A stretch of 64,000 nt of DNA from assembly GCF_016862075.1 (NCBI RefSeq), contig NZ_BOMG01000051.1, positions 98,390 through 162,389 on the forward strand, written 5' to 3'. A program made the position numbers and the translations under genes. This document shows, in pieces, positions 16,733 through 24,363 of this stretch (positions within the stretch are counted from its first letter, which is position 1; every line of letters starts with the position of its first letter). Origin of the DNA: Actinoplanes couchii (GTDB taxonomy: Bacteria > Actinomycetota > Actinomycetes > Mycobacteriales > Micromonosporaceae). The notes beneath the pieces are model-generated. The model saw nothing but the letters and a program-made list of their open reading frames with translations. It did no database searches and was not told the DNA's origin.

Positions 16733-17275
16733 ATGCCCCGATTGATCGAGCGTGGCCTCACCGGGATCTTCCGGTCGCGGTGGGGCATCGCCGTCGTCCT
16801 CACCGTCATCGTGCTGGCGGTGGTGGGGATCGGCCGGCTCTTCTCCGACGGCCTGGACTCCACGTCGCTGGGTAGCGAGAGCCCGCTCCCAGCGATCAGC
16901 GTCAACCCGTCGGACAACGACAGCGTGGTCTCGCCGGAACCACCGCCCACCCCGCGCACCAGTCCCGGCCGGGCTCAGCCCGAGGCGGTCGCCTACGCGT
17001 TCGCGTCGGCCTGGGTCTCCCACCAGGACGTCACCGCGAAGAAGTGGCTCACCCGCCTGCAGCCGAACTCGACCAAGAACCTCGAGGAGCAACTGCGTGA
17101 GGTCGACCCGTCCGCGGTTCCGGCGGACCGGGTGATCGGCCGGCCGACCCTGCTCGCGGTCACCGACACCATGGTGAACGCGACCGTGACCATGGACACC
17201 GGCAAGCTCGGCCTCCGGCTCGTCGCCCCGGACGGCTCCTGGCTTGTCGACGGCATCGATTGGGAGCCGGCGTGA
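16733..17275 (+). CDS. Single-pass protein with VirB8/TcpC-like layout
   Basis: 180 residues: short basic cytoplasmic start (MPRLIERGLTGIFRSRWG), one membrane helix (IAVVLTVIVLAVVGIG), a Pro/Ser/Thr linker, and an extracytoplasmic alpha+beta domain of about 100 residues ending DGSWLVDGIDWEPA. That is the architecture of VirB8/TcpC scaffold proteins with NTF2-like domains. Its stop overlaps the GTG of the hydrolase gene (GTGA). Family membership is inferred from topology and operon context. Confidence 0.6.
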   Translation: MPRLIERGLTGIFRSRWGIAVVLTVIVLAVVGIGRLFSDGLDSTSLGSESPLPAISVNPSDNDSVVSPEPPPTPRTSPGRAQPEAVAYAFASAWVSHQDVTAKKWLTRLQPNSTKNLEEQLREVDPSAVPADRVIGRPTLLAVTDTMVNATVTMDTGKLGLRLVAPDGSWLVDGIDWEPA

Positions 17276-18390
17276 CGTTCCGGCGGCCCCGCAAACTCGT
17301 CCTCCTGGTCGCTACGGCCGTCGCGCTCGTGCTGCTGTGCTGCGGGGGCGGCCTCACGGTTCTCCTGCTCAACGGGCTCAACAGCAACGACGACAATCGG
17401 CTTCTCAACGCATCGTTCGGCTGCGGCCAAGGTGGGGTCGTGGACCCCGACTCCAGCCTGCCCCGGATCCGGCCCTACAGCACGGAGGAGATCCGCAATG
17501 CGGCGATCATCATCAACGTCGGCGCGGATCTGAAGCTGCCACCGCGGGCCTGGGTGATCGCCGTGGCAACCGCGATGCAGGAGTCCTCGCTCAGCAACCT
17601 CGGCCACCTGGGCACCCGGAACGACCACGACTCGCTCGGGCTGTTCCAGCAGCGGCCCAGCACCGGCTGGGGAACTCCGAAGCAGGTCCAGGATCCGGTC
17701 TACGCGAGTACGAAGTTCTACAACAAGCTCAAGACGATCGACGGCTGGGAGTCGATGTCGCTGACCCGGGCCGCGCAGAAGGTCCAGATCAGCGCCTATC
17801 CCGACGCATACGCGAAGCACGAGCCACTGGCTACCGAGATCGTGAACTCGCTTGCCGACGGGGCGGCGCAGGCCGTCGGCAACTCGGCGAACCTGGAGTG
17901 CGCGGCGGCCGGGCAGATCGCGGCCTCCGGCTGGACGATCCCGGTGAAGGCGCCGGTGGGTTCCGGGTTCCGGAGCCCGGAACGGCCCACCCACCAGGGT
18001 GTCGACCTGATCGTGGAGAAGTACCGGCCGATCATCGCGGTGGCCAGCGGGGTCGTGTCGCTGGTCAAGTGCGATGAGGACTTCCGCGGACGGAAGACCT
18101 GCAATGTGGACGGTTATCCGGGCAAGGGCGGCTGCGGGTGGATGGTCGAGATCATTCACGCGGGCGATGTGATGACGCGTTACTGTCACATGGTGCAACG
18201 GCCCTTCGTTCGAGAGAACCAGCAGGTCAACGCGGGCGACGTGCTCGGCCGCATCGGCAGTAGCGGCAACTCCTCCGGTCCGCACCTGCACTTCGAGGTG
18301 CACCTGAACAACGACCGGTCCAGCTCCGGCGCGGTCAACCCGGTGCGGTTCATGCAGCAGCAGGGCGCGCCATTGGGCAACGAGGGATGA
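17272..18390 (+). CDS. Bifunctional wall hydrolase: transglycosylase-like plus M23 peptidase
   Basis: 372 residues from GTG 17272. A signal-anchor helix (LVLLVATAVALVLLCCGGGLTVLLL) is followed by a lysozyme-like region with ATAMQESSLSNLGHLGTRND, then DSLGLFQQRPSTGWGTPKQV and the FYNKL motif. A C-terminal M23 endopeptidase domain carries THQGVDL (first zinc His/Asp) and SGPHLHFEVHLN (HxH). Such two-domain enzymes are the VirB1 equivalents of Gram-positive type IV systems, opening the wall for the apparatus. It is coupled to both neighbours: GTGA at its start, ATGA at its stop. Confidence 0.88.
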   Translation: MTFRRPRKLVLLVATAVALVLLCCGGGLTVLLLNGLNSNDDNRLLNASFGCGQGGVVDPDSSLPRIRPYSTEEIRNAAIIINVGADLKLPPRAWVIAVATAMQESSLSNLGHLGTRNDHDSLGLFQQRPSTGWGTPKQVQDPVYASTKFYNKLKTIDGWESMSLTRAAQKVQISAYPDAYAKHEPLATEIVNSLADGAAQAVGNSANLECAAAGQIAASGWTIPVKAPVGSGFRSPERPTHQGVDLIVEKYRPIIAVASGVVSLVKCDEDFRGRKTCNVDGYPGKGGCGWMVEIIHAGDVMTRYCHMVQRPFVRENQQVNAGDVLGRIGSSGNSSGPHLHFEVHLNNDRSSSGAVNPVRFMQQQGAPLGNEG

Positions 18391-18977
18391 TGCCGGATCC
18401 GTTCAGCAGTGGCCGGGAGAGCGCACTGGACTCACCCCGACCGATCGTGCCCACACCCGCCATGATGGCCGGCGACCTGCGAGGTCGCCGAGTGCTGGTC
18501 GGCCTGCCGGGTTATGGCTGGCGCGGTGATCTCCGGGCCGACGAGAAGGTGGTCCAGGGCAGCCGGACCTACATCCCGGTGATGCCGGAGGGCGAGTGGT
18601 ACCGGGCCGAGGCGGAACGGACCGAGGTCTTCGCCGCTCTGGTCCCGGTCGAACGGGTCTGGGTCGAGGAACTCGGGTTCGCCGGCACCAGCACGCCCGG
18701 CGCCAAGGTCAACCAGCTGGTCTCGCTCGACGAGCCGCCCCGACGGCCACCGGTGTCGGCGATCGACGCCGATTCACTGACCGGGCGACGGGTCACACAG
18801 GTCCTGGACGACGGTGAGGAACGCCGGGATCTGCGGGCCGTCACCGAGTCGCATGTCAGCGACGACGGCACGGTCACCGTGCGGGTGGCCCAGGAACTCG
18901 ACTGGTACCGATGGGGCTGGTCCGGCAAGCTCCCCCGCACCCTCGAGGTCCCGGCGCACCTCATCTGGGTCGAGTAA
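18387..18977 (+). CDS. Accessory protein of the T4SS-like operon with internal duplication
   Basis: 196 residues, no signal or membrane helix; its ATG overlaps the hydrolase stop (ATGA). Two halves appear homologous. Residues about 30-95 run LRGRRVLVG, RGDLRADEKVV, EGEWYRAE and VPVERVWVEE; residues about 130-196 run LTGRRVTQV, RRDLRAVTES, ELDWYRWG and VPAHLIWVE. Both halves end in the same WVE motif. No known domain is recognised. It closes the operon and faces the minus-strand gene that ends two bases beyond its stop. Confidence 0.7.
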   Translation: MMPDPFSSGRESALDSPRPIVPTPAMMAGDLRGRRVLVGLPGYGWRGDLRADEKVVQGSRTYIPVMPEGEWYRAEAERTEVFAALVPVERVWVEELGFAGTSTPGAKVNQLVSLDEPPRRPPVSAIDADSLTGRRVTQVLDDGEERRDLRAVTESHVSDDGTVTVRVAQELDWYRWGWSGKLPRTLEVPAHLIWVE

Positions 18978-18979
18978 CG

Positions 18980-19510
18980 CTAGCCCTTCGTCGCGCTGCA
19001 GACCCGCCAGCCGTCCTGATCGACGACACGGAACGTCCAACTATCCGTCAGGTGCTCACTGTCGTCGATTGAACGAGTCAGTTCCACTTGAACCGTTCCC
19101 TGGTCGCCCGCGGTCGCGACCACGAGTTTGCCCGAGGTCACGTTGATGGTGACCGAATACTTGGCCTCGCGCGCGATCAGATCAGCACGGAACGCGGCGA
19201 TCTCGGCGAAGTCCGCACCGCTTTTGCAGGCGTACAGCGCCACCTGGTTCTCGTCCCGATCGACCAGATAGGCGCGGATGAAGCTATCGACCACAGCATC
19301 CGGCGCGGTTCGCTTGATCTCGGTGGCCTTGTCGTAGAGGGTCACGAAAAGGCCGATACCACCCAGGCACAACAGGGCCAGGATGCCGCTGCCCAGGGCG
19401 AGAGCCAACCGAACCCGGCGGTTCTGGAGGGCTCCGGTCCGTCGACGAGGCGAGGGCGCGATCGTCACGGGCTCACTCTCGGGTTCGTCGACTGGCTCAC
19501 TGGGTCGCAT
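18980..19510 (-). CDS. Membrane-anchored NTF2-like/lumazine-type (DUF4878-like) protein
   Basis: 176 residues: a 30-residue acidic then basic N-terminus, one membrane helix (LALALGSGILALLCLGGIGLFVTLY), and an external domain AVVDSFIRAYLVDRDENQVA with two cysteines, ending FRVVDQDGWRVCSATKG. It has the same plan and closely similar key positions as the protein at 60346-61065 (AVNRFLTAIYTQQDATAARD, FTVVRKNGWLVCEVSG), so the two look paralogous. The gene is convergent with the T4SS-like operon. Function is unknown. Confidence 0.7.
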   Translation of the reverse strand: MRPSEPVDEPESEPVTIAPSPRRRTGALQNRRVRLALALGSGILALLCLGGIGLFVTLYDKATEIKRTAPDAVVDSFIRAYLVDRDENQVALYACKSGADFAEIAAFRADLIAREAKYSVTINVTSGKLVVATAGDQGTVQVELTRSIDDSEHLTDSWTFRVVDQDGWRVCSATKG

Positions 19511-19534
19511 GTGTACGACAGTAATCGTTCGGCC

Positions 19535-19816
19535 TCACCCGCCCAGTTCGACGAACTCGGTGTCGAATCCCCAGAACCGGAGGACGTCGACCACCGCCTC
19601 CCGGATCACGGTTAGATCGTCCGCCGCCACCGGCTCCCCGTCGTCCCAGAGCGGTGTCCGGTGCAGGTAGACGCCGATACTGCCGAGTCCTTGGTCGACG
19701 GGCACCGGCATGGTGCGCCCGCGATAGTCGGCCCGCAGATTCTCCCGGTCGACGCTGCTCACCACTACTCCGGTGCTGGTACGTGCCGATTGACTGCCCA
19801 ACGCCTGAACACCCAT
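19535..19816 (-). CDS. Candidate immunity protein for the adjacent toxin
   Basis: 93 residues from ATG 19816, which has GGAGG six bases upstream; an in-frame ATG at 19828 has no such site. Soluble and acidic, with a hydrophobic-core pattern GSIGVYLHRTPLWDDGEPVA and the C-terminal IREAVVDVLRFWGFDTEFVEL. It lies immediately downstream of the toxin-like gene on the same strand, the usual place of an immunity gene. I do not recognise a named immunity family; the role is inferred from size and position. Confidence 0.55.
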   Translation of the reverse strand: MGVQALGSQSARTSTGVVVSSVDRENLRADYRGRTMPVPVDQGLGSIGVYLHRTPLWDDGEPVAADDLTVIREAVVDVLRFWGFDTEFVELGG

Positions 19817-19834
19817 CCCGGCCTCCATCCGTTG

Positions 19835-20830
19835 TCACGCCGCGGGATCGATGACACTTATCTTCGTCACTGCCGTGTTCCGGTCCAAGGCCGGTTTTTC
19901 GACGGTGTTCCAGATCCCGTCGGCGCGCGGGTTGTGCGACCACGCTGTCACCTCGCCCCCGGCATTCTGGGCGTACCGCTCGGAAAGCCTCGCCCATACG
20001 TCCACGGCGTGGTCCCGGCGGACCGGTGATCCGTTCTCGAACAGGAGCATGTCGTCGAACCGCGAACCACCGGGCGTCTGTTCCAGGGTCACCCGGGTGA
20101 CACCGTCGGCGTGCTTCTCCGCGTAGACACGCATCGGTGTTCCGTCGTCCGCCTTGCCGGAGTAGAAGTTGGCGCCGTTGTAAGGGCTTCGGACGTCGGC
20201 TTTTTCGACCTCTCGCATCAAGCGGTGGAATTCGGAGTTCTGGCCGAAGTGGCGGGCCAGCTGGCCGGCGTGCTGGGCGGCGGCTCGGGTGCCGGCGGTG
20301 CGTAGCAGGTCGGCGGCCTGTTTGAAGAGCTGGGCGATCTCGCCCTCAACGGACTGCAGGGCCCGGTGCAGGATCTGGCGGCAGGCGACCCGGGCGATGC
20401 CTACGAAGATCGGGATCTCGGCGAGGGTGGCGCCGCCGCTGGGGGCGGCGGTGGCGAGTGCCTGGCCTACCTGGAAGGTGAGCAGGGTCAGCTGGGTGAT
20501 GTAGGCGGTTTTGAGGGCGACGGTGACCCCGGCCATGGCGATCAGGCCGGCGCCGATCAGTTCGACGGCGGTGGCCGCGTCGTCGAGGTGCCGGCCGGGG
20601 CCGTCGGCGCCGTTCCACCAGCGTTCGAAGGCGTCGACACCGGCGCCTTCGTTCGCCAGCCAGACCTGCCGGGCGGCGGCATCCGCCTCGGCGGCGTGCC
20701 GGCGCAGGCGGGTGCCGTGTTCGATCCAGGCCTGACCGTCGGCGAGGAGCCGGTCCTCGTCGGCCTGCGGCCAGTCGAAGCCGATCCATGCGAGGGGTTC
20801 GGTGAGGGCGGCGGGCAGCTCGATGGTCAT
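19835..20830 (-). CDS. ESX-type polymorphic toxin: CpnT-like N-domain plus C-terminal toxin domain
   Basis: 331 residues. Residues 1-165 match the actinobacterial CpnT-like/WXG100-related N-terminal module: ELPAALTEPLAWIGFDWPQA, DGQAWIEHG, a WW-containing turn FERWWNGADGPGRHL, and helical AMAGVTVALKTAYITQLTLL. Residues about 212-331 form a separate domain with SPYNGANFYSGKADDG, RVTLEQTPGGSRFDD, VDVWARLSERYAQNAGGEV and GIWNTVEKPALDRN before a final V-x-K-I strand. That pattern (FYSG, TLE-TPGG, W-T-E-PAL) recurs at the C-termini of secreted bacterial toxins; I cannot name the activity. The ATG at 20830 is the last of four tandem RBS-start copies. Confidence 0.72.
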   Translation of the reverse strand: MTIELPAALTEPLAWIGFDWPQADEDRLLADGQAWIEHGTRLRRHAAEADAAARQVWLANEGAGVDAFERWWNGADGPGRHLDDAATAVELIGAGLIAMAGVTVALKTAYITQLTLLTFQVGQALATAAPSGGATLAEIPIFVGIARVACRQILHRALQSVEGEIAQLFKQAADLLRTAGTRAAAQHAGQLARHFGQNSEFHRLMREVEKADVRSPYNGANFYSGKADDGTPMRVYAEKHADGVTRVTLEQTPGGSRFDDMLLFENGSPVRRDHAVDVWARLSERYAQNAGGEVTAWSHNPRADGIWNTVEKPALDRNTAVTKISVIDPAA

Positions 20831-20908
20831 GCCGGCCCCCAAATAGCGGTAGTCATGCCGGCCCCCAAATGGCGGTGGTCATGCCGGCCCCCAAATGGCG
20901 GTGGTCAT
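20827..20908 (-). other. Chain of three overlapping 9-codon mini-ORFs (26-bp tandem repeat)
   Basis: Between the WXG100 stop and the toxin ATG lie three units of 26 bp; with the WXG100 gene end the array has four (20829-20932). Each unit encodes MTTAIWGPA followed by TGA, and every TGA overlaps the next ATG as ATGA. Starts are at 20908, 20882 and 20856, and the last stop overlaps the toxin ATG at 20830. The WXG100 protein itself ends AIRGPA, so the unit is a copied stop/RBS/start junction. The unit nearest the toxin differs only at synonymous positions (ACT for ACC, GCT for GCC). Each unit carries GGGGGCC before its ATG. Confidence 0.8.
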
Positions 20909-21219
20909 GCCGGCCCCCGGATGGCGGTGGCCGCGGCGTCGTCGGTGGCCGCGACGGCCCGGGCGGTCTCGGTGAGCGTGACCGCGGCCTCACCCACCTC
21001 TTGGACGTACGATCCGAGAGCCTGCAGCGCGTGCCCGAGAACCTGCTGGTAGGCGACCGCGAACAGACTGCCGCTCTCGTCCTCGCCCCACGGGTTCCCG
21101 GGGCCGTGCACGGTTGCTTCCAGGACGGCGACGTCGTCGGCCATCCGCTGGGCGATCCCGGCGAGGGTGCGGCCGGACTCGGCGACCGCGTCCGGGTCGA
21201 CTTTCAGCTGTTCGCTCAT
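20905..21219 (-). CDS. WXG100-like ESX protein
   Basis: 104 residues from ATG 21219 (GGAGG eight bases upstream); ATG 21240, seven codons earlier, overlaps the previous stop and has an identical upstream copy. Sequence is helix - turn - helix: LKVDPDAVAESGRTLAGIAQ, the central turn GPGNPWGEDESGSLF (W-G turn of the WXG class), then VAYQQVLGHALQALGSYVQE. These proteins dimerise and are exported by type VII systems, often with a neighbouring toxin. The stop is coupled to the mini-ORF chain leading to the toxin gene. Confidence 0.8.
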   Translation of the reverse strand: MSEQLKVDPDAVAESGRTLAGIAQRMADDVAVLEATVHGPGNPWGEDESGSLFAVAYQQVLGHALQALGSYVQEVGEAAVTLTETARAVAATDDAAATAIRGPA

Positions 21220-21254
21220 CGCCGCCTCCGGGAAATTCATCGCCGCCTCCGGGA
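21216..21254. repeat. 21-bp tandem duplication of an RBS-start junction
   Basis: Two identical 18-nt copies (tcatcgccgcctccggga at 21216-21233 and 21237-21254) spaced by 21 bp. Each contains, on the minus strand, a GGAGG site and an ATGA. One copy is the YbaB-like gene end; the other supplies a second start for the WXG100 gene. Confidence 0.9.
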
Positions 21255-21566
21255 TATGACGTGCAGCGCCTCGGAGATCTCCGCGAACCGCCGTTCGGCC
21301 GCGCCGGTGGCCTCGGAGGCCGCGCCGGTGGCGTCCGAGACGGCCGTTTCGAAGGACACCGGAGGTTCGAAAGCGGCCTGCGCGGCGGTGATCGCGTCGA
21401 AGAGGGCGGTACGGAGCTGGTCGACGGGGAGTGCGGTGACCTCCGGGTCGAGGACGACGTCCCAGAGCCGTCCCGCGCCGTCGAGTTCGATCCGGACCAG
21501 CCCGTCGGCGCCCTCACCTGTGGAGGCGATGTAATCGACGTTGTCCGTCTCACGGGTGACGCCCAT
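21237..21566 (-). CDS. YbaB/EbfC-like protein of an ESX toxin operon
   Basis: 109 residues from ATG 21566, preceded by GAGGGGAG. The segment DGLVRIELDGAGRLWDVVLDP followed by a helix VDQLRTALFDAITAAQAAF is the YbaB/EbfC fold; the Thr/Ala-rich helix and Arg4 terminus follow. YbaB-like genes regularly precede WXG100 and CpnT-like toxin genes in actinobacteria. The stop overlaps an ATG of the WXG100 gene. First gene of the leftward toxin operon, divergent from the FtsK-like ATPase gene. Confidence 0.75.
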   Translation of the reverse strand: MGVTRETDNVDYIASTGEGADGLVRIELDGAGRLWDVVLDPEVTALPVDQLRTALFDAITAAQAAFEPPVSFETAVSDATGAASEATGAAERRFAEISEALHVISRRRR

Positions 21567-21765
21567 CTCGGTCTCCCCTCGCGCGGTTCCTTGTCTGCGC
21601 ATACCGCTGATACACGCTCCGAGTTCAAACCGGCACGGTGCGTTTTCCTCGAGGTCGAGATTGGACGGATGCGGCCGGGTCCGGCACGAAAGTCGCACCG
21701 GGGACGCAACGCGGCTACCGGACGGGTCTGGGATAGGTTTTATTCGCGGACAGGAGGTGACGGCA

Positions 21766-24363
21766 GTGGCGGATTCGACTCTGCGGGTCCGGCAGGCCGC
21801 TGCTCTGCACCGGCAGGCGGTGGCGACGGCGGATGCTGCCGCTGTCGCGCTGGAGGCGTTCGCCCCAGCCGCTGCCGACCCACGCGAGCAGCATCGCCTC
21901 GCCGACCGGTTACGGATGGCGGCGGCCCAGCTGGTTCCGGGCTGGCTGGGTGCGACCTTGGACGCGTTGTCCCCGGTCGGGCCGCTGGGCGGGCCGGCGG
22001 TGCCGCAGTTCGTCCGGGTGGGGCTGGCCCAGCCGTTGGACGACGTGCGGTTCCCGGCGGTGGTCCCGCTGCTGGGCACCGGCCATCTGACGATCGACGC
22101 GGCGGCCACCGATCCCCGGGTGTTCGGGTTGCTGCGGTCGCTGCTGCTGCGCCTGCTGGCGGCCTCGCCGCCGGGGTCGTTGCTGGTGCGCGCGGTGGAC
22201 GGGCTGGGTGGGGGCGCGGTGTTCGCCCCGTTCGAGGAGCTGGCCGACGCCGGTCTGATGGCGCCGCCGGCGACCGATCGGCAGGGTCTGCGGGACGTGC
22301 TGACCGAGGCGGAGAAATGGCTGCGCCCGGCCCGGACGGGCGCCCCGGCGAACCGGCGGGCCCGGCGGGACCGCAGTCTGCTGGTGGTGATCGCCAGCCT
22401 GCCGGAGATGACCGAGGGTGAGGAGCTGCGGCGGATCGCCGCGCTGGCCCAGCAGGGCCCGGATTCCGGTCTGCACCTGATCGTCGCGGGCTGGCCGCCG
22501 CCTCCGCTGGCATCCGAGGCCACCCAGGCGCCGCTGCCGCGCACCACCGCGTTGTCGGTGCGTAATCCCTATGCGATCGTCGGCGACCCGCCGGGCGGCA
22601 CGTTCGGTTCGGGTCCGGAGACGTCGTGGTTGAACGCGCCGGTGTTCCTGGACGAGGATCCGCCGGCCCGGCTGATCGACGCGGTCTGCCGGGAGCTGGC
22701 GGCCGATTCGGCCGAGGCGTCCCGGGTGACGCTGTCCGATCTGCTGCCCGAGCCGGCCGAGGAGCTGTGGTCGCAGGACGCGGCGGCCGGTGTGGAGACG
22801 GTGGTCGGGCATCACGGTGACGTGCCGCTGGTGCTGCGGTTCAACGACCTGACACCACACTGGATGGTCGGCGGCCGGTCCGGTGGCGGCAAGACCGCGT
22901 TCCTGATCAACGTGCTGTACGGGCTCGGTGCCCGGTACAGCCCCGATCAACTGGCCCTCTACCTGCTGGACTTCAAGGAGGGCGTGTCGTTCGCCGAGTT
23001 CGTCCCGACCCAGCGGGACCGGACGTGGCTGCCGCACGCGCGGGCCGTCGGTGTCGAGTCGGACCGGGAGTACGGCCTGGCCGTCCTGCGCGAGCTGGAC
23101 GCCGAGATGGGCCGCCGTTCACTGGCGTACAAGCGGGCCGGTGTGTCCAGGTTCGCCGATCTGCGGGCGGTCGCGGCGGAGGAGGGCCGGGGCCGTCCGT
23201 TGCCCCGGGTGCTGTGCGTGATCGACGAGTTCCAGGTGCTGCTGGCGGGTAACGACCCGATGGCCGCCGAGGCGGTGGCGCTGCTGGAGTCGCTGGCACG
23301 CAAGGGCCGGTCTTATGGAATCCATCTGGTCCTGGCGAGTCAGACGGTGCTCGGCGTGGAGGCGCTCTACGCGAAACGCGATTCGATCTTCGGCCAGTTC
23401 CCGGTGCGGATCGCGCTGCCGGGCGGTGGTGACGTGCTGGAGCCGACGAACGATTCGGCGGCCGGCCTGCCGATGGGCAGCGCGGTGGCCAACACGGCCG
23501 GCGGGCTGGGCGGCCCGCGGGGGGCGACCCGGGCGCACGAGCGGGTGGTGCGTTTCCCCGACCCGCACGCCGATCAGCGGCTGCTGGGCGACCTGCGGCA
23601 CCGGCTGTGGGGCGCGCGGGATCCGGAGGCACAACCCCCGAAGATCTTCGCCGGGTACGCGGAGCAGCACCTGGCCGACGACCCGACGTACCGGGCGGCA
23701 CTGGCCGGGCGGGTGTCCCGGCCGGCGGCGATGCTGGGCCGGGTGATCGACGTGGCGCTGTCCACCGCGGCGTTCCCGCTGGACTCGTCGCCGGGCCGGC
23801 ACCTGGCGATCCTGGGGTCGCAGACGGCCGGCGCGGGCGCGCTGGTGGCCGCGGCCCGGAGCCTGGCGGCGTGTCATCCGCCCCGGACGGCCCGGTTCGT
23901 CATCGTGTCGCTGGTGGCCGAGGGTGACGCTCCGGCGGCCGCGCTGGCCGCCGAGATCGGGCAGCGGCAGGACGTGGAGGTCGTCGGGGCCCCTGGGCTG
24001 GCCGCTGAGCTCGATCCGGAGCGTCCCGGCTACCGGGTGGTGTTCGGGATGGACGCGGCGCCTCCGGGCAGTCTGAGCGGGCTGCGGCAGCTGTTGCGGG
24101 AGGGCCCGAGCCGCGGTTCGCACCTGCTGTCCTGGTGGCGGGGGATGCGGCGGTTCAGTGAGGAGACCGGCGGCAGCATGGGCCGGGAGGACGTGGCCGG
24201 GCTGCTGTTCCTGAACGTGCCGCAGTCCGACGTGTCGCTGATGCTGGGCCGGCCGGTGGACTGGCAGCCCCGGGCCAACCGGGCGCTGCTGCACGACCGC
24301 CACGCCGACCGTACGGTGACGGTGGTGCCCTTCGTGGATCCGGTGGAGGGTGACGAGCCGTGA
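21766..24363 (+). CDS. FtsK/SpoIIIE-type (EccC-like) ATPase
   Basis: 865 residues from GTG 21766, chosen for its AGGAGGTGA site eight bases upstream. A 300-residue N-terminal region without membrane helices (helical, then a fold with RSLLVVIASLPEM) precedes an FtsK/SpoIIIE domain: Walker A VGGRSGGGKTAFLINVLYGL with Lys376, Walker B PRVLCVIDEFQVLL with Asp487, and SYGIHLVLASQTV. A second ATPase-like unit near residue 680 has a degenerate P-loop (HLAILGSQTAGAGALVAA). This suggests a soluble partner of a type VII system or a DNA translocase. It heads an operon with the next two genes and is divergent from the toxin operon. Confidence 0.85.
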   Translation: MADSTLRVRQAAALHRQAVATADAAAVALEAFAPAAADPREQHRLADRLRMAAAQLVPGWLGATLDALSPVGPLGGPAVPQFVRVGLAQPLDDVRFPAVVPLLGTGHLTIDAAATDPRVFGLLRSLLLRLLAASPPGSLLVRAVDGLGGGAVFAPFEELADAGLMAPPATDRQGLRDVLTEAEKWLRPARTGAPANRRARRDRSLLVVIASLPEMTEGEELRRIAALAQQGPDSGLHLIVAGWPPPPLASEATQAPLPRTTALSVRNPYAIVGDPPGGTFGSGPETSWLNAPVFLDEDPPARLIDAVCRELAADSAEASRVTLSDLLPEPAEELWSQDAAAGVETVVGHHGDVPLVLRFNDLTPHWMVGGRSGGGKTAFLINVLYGLGARYSPDQLALYLLDFKEGVSFAEFVPTQRDRTWLPHARAVGVESDREYGLAVLRELDAEMGRRSLAYKRAGVSRFADLRAVAAEEGRGRPLPRVLCVIDEFQVLLAGNDPMAAEAVALLESLARKGRSYGIHLVLASQTVLGVEALYAKRDSIFGQFPVRIALPGGGDVLEPTNDSAAGLPMGSAVANTAGGLGGPRGATRAHERVVRFPDPHADQRLLGDLRHRLWGARDPEAQPPKIFAGYAEQHLADDPTYRAALAGRVSRPAAMLGRVIDVALSTAAFPLDSSPGRHLAILGSQTAGAGALVAAARSLAACHPPRTARFVIVSLVAEGDAPAAALAAEIGQRQDVEVVGAPGLAAELDPERPGYRVVFGMDAAPPGSLSGLRQLLREGPSRGSHLLSWWRGMRRFSEETGGSMGREDVAGLLFLNVPQSDVSLMLGRPVDWQPRANRALLHDRHADRTVTVVPFVDPVEGDEP

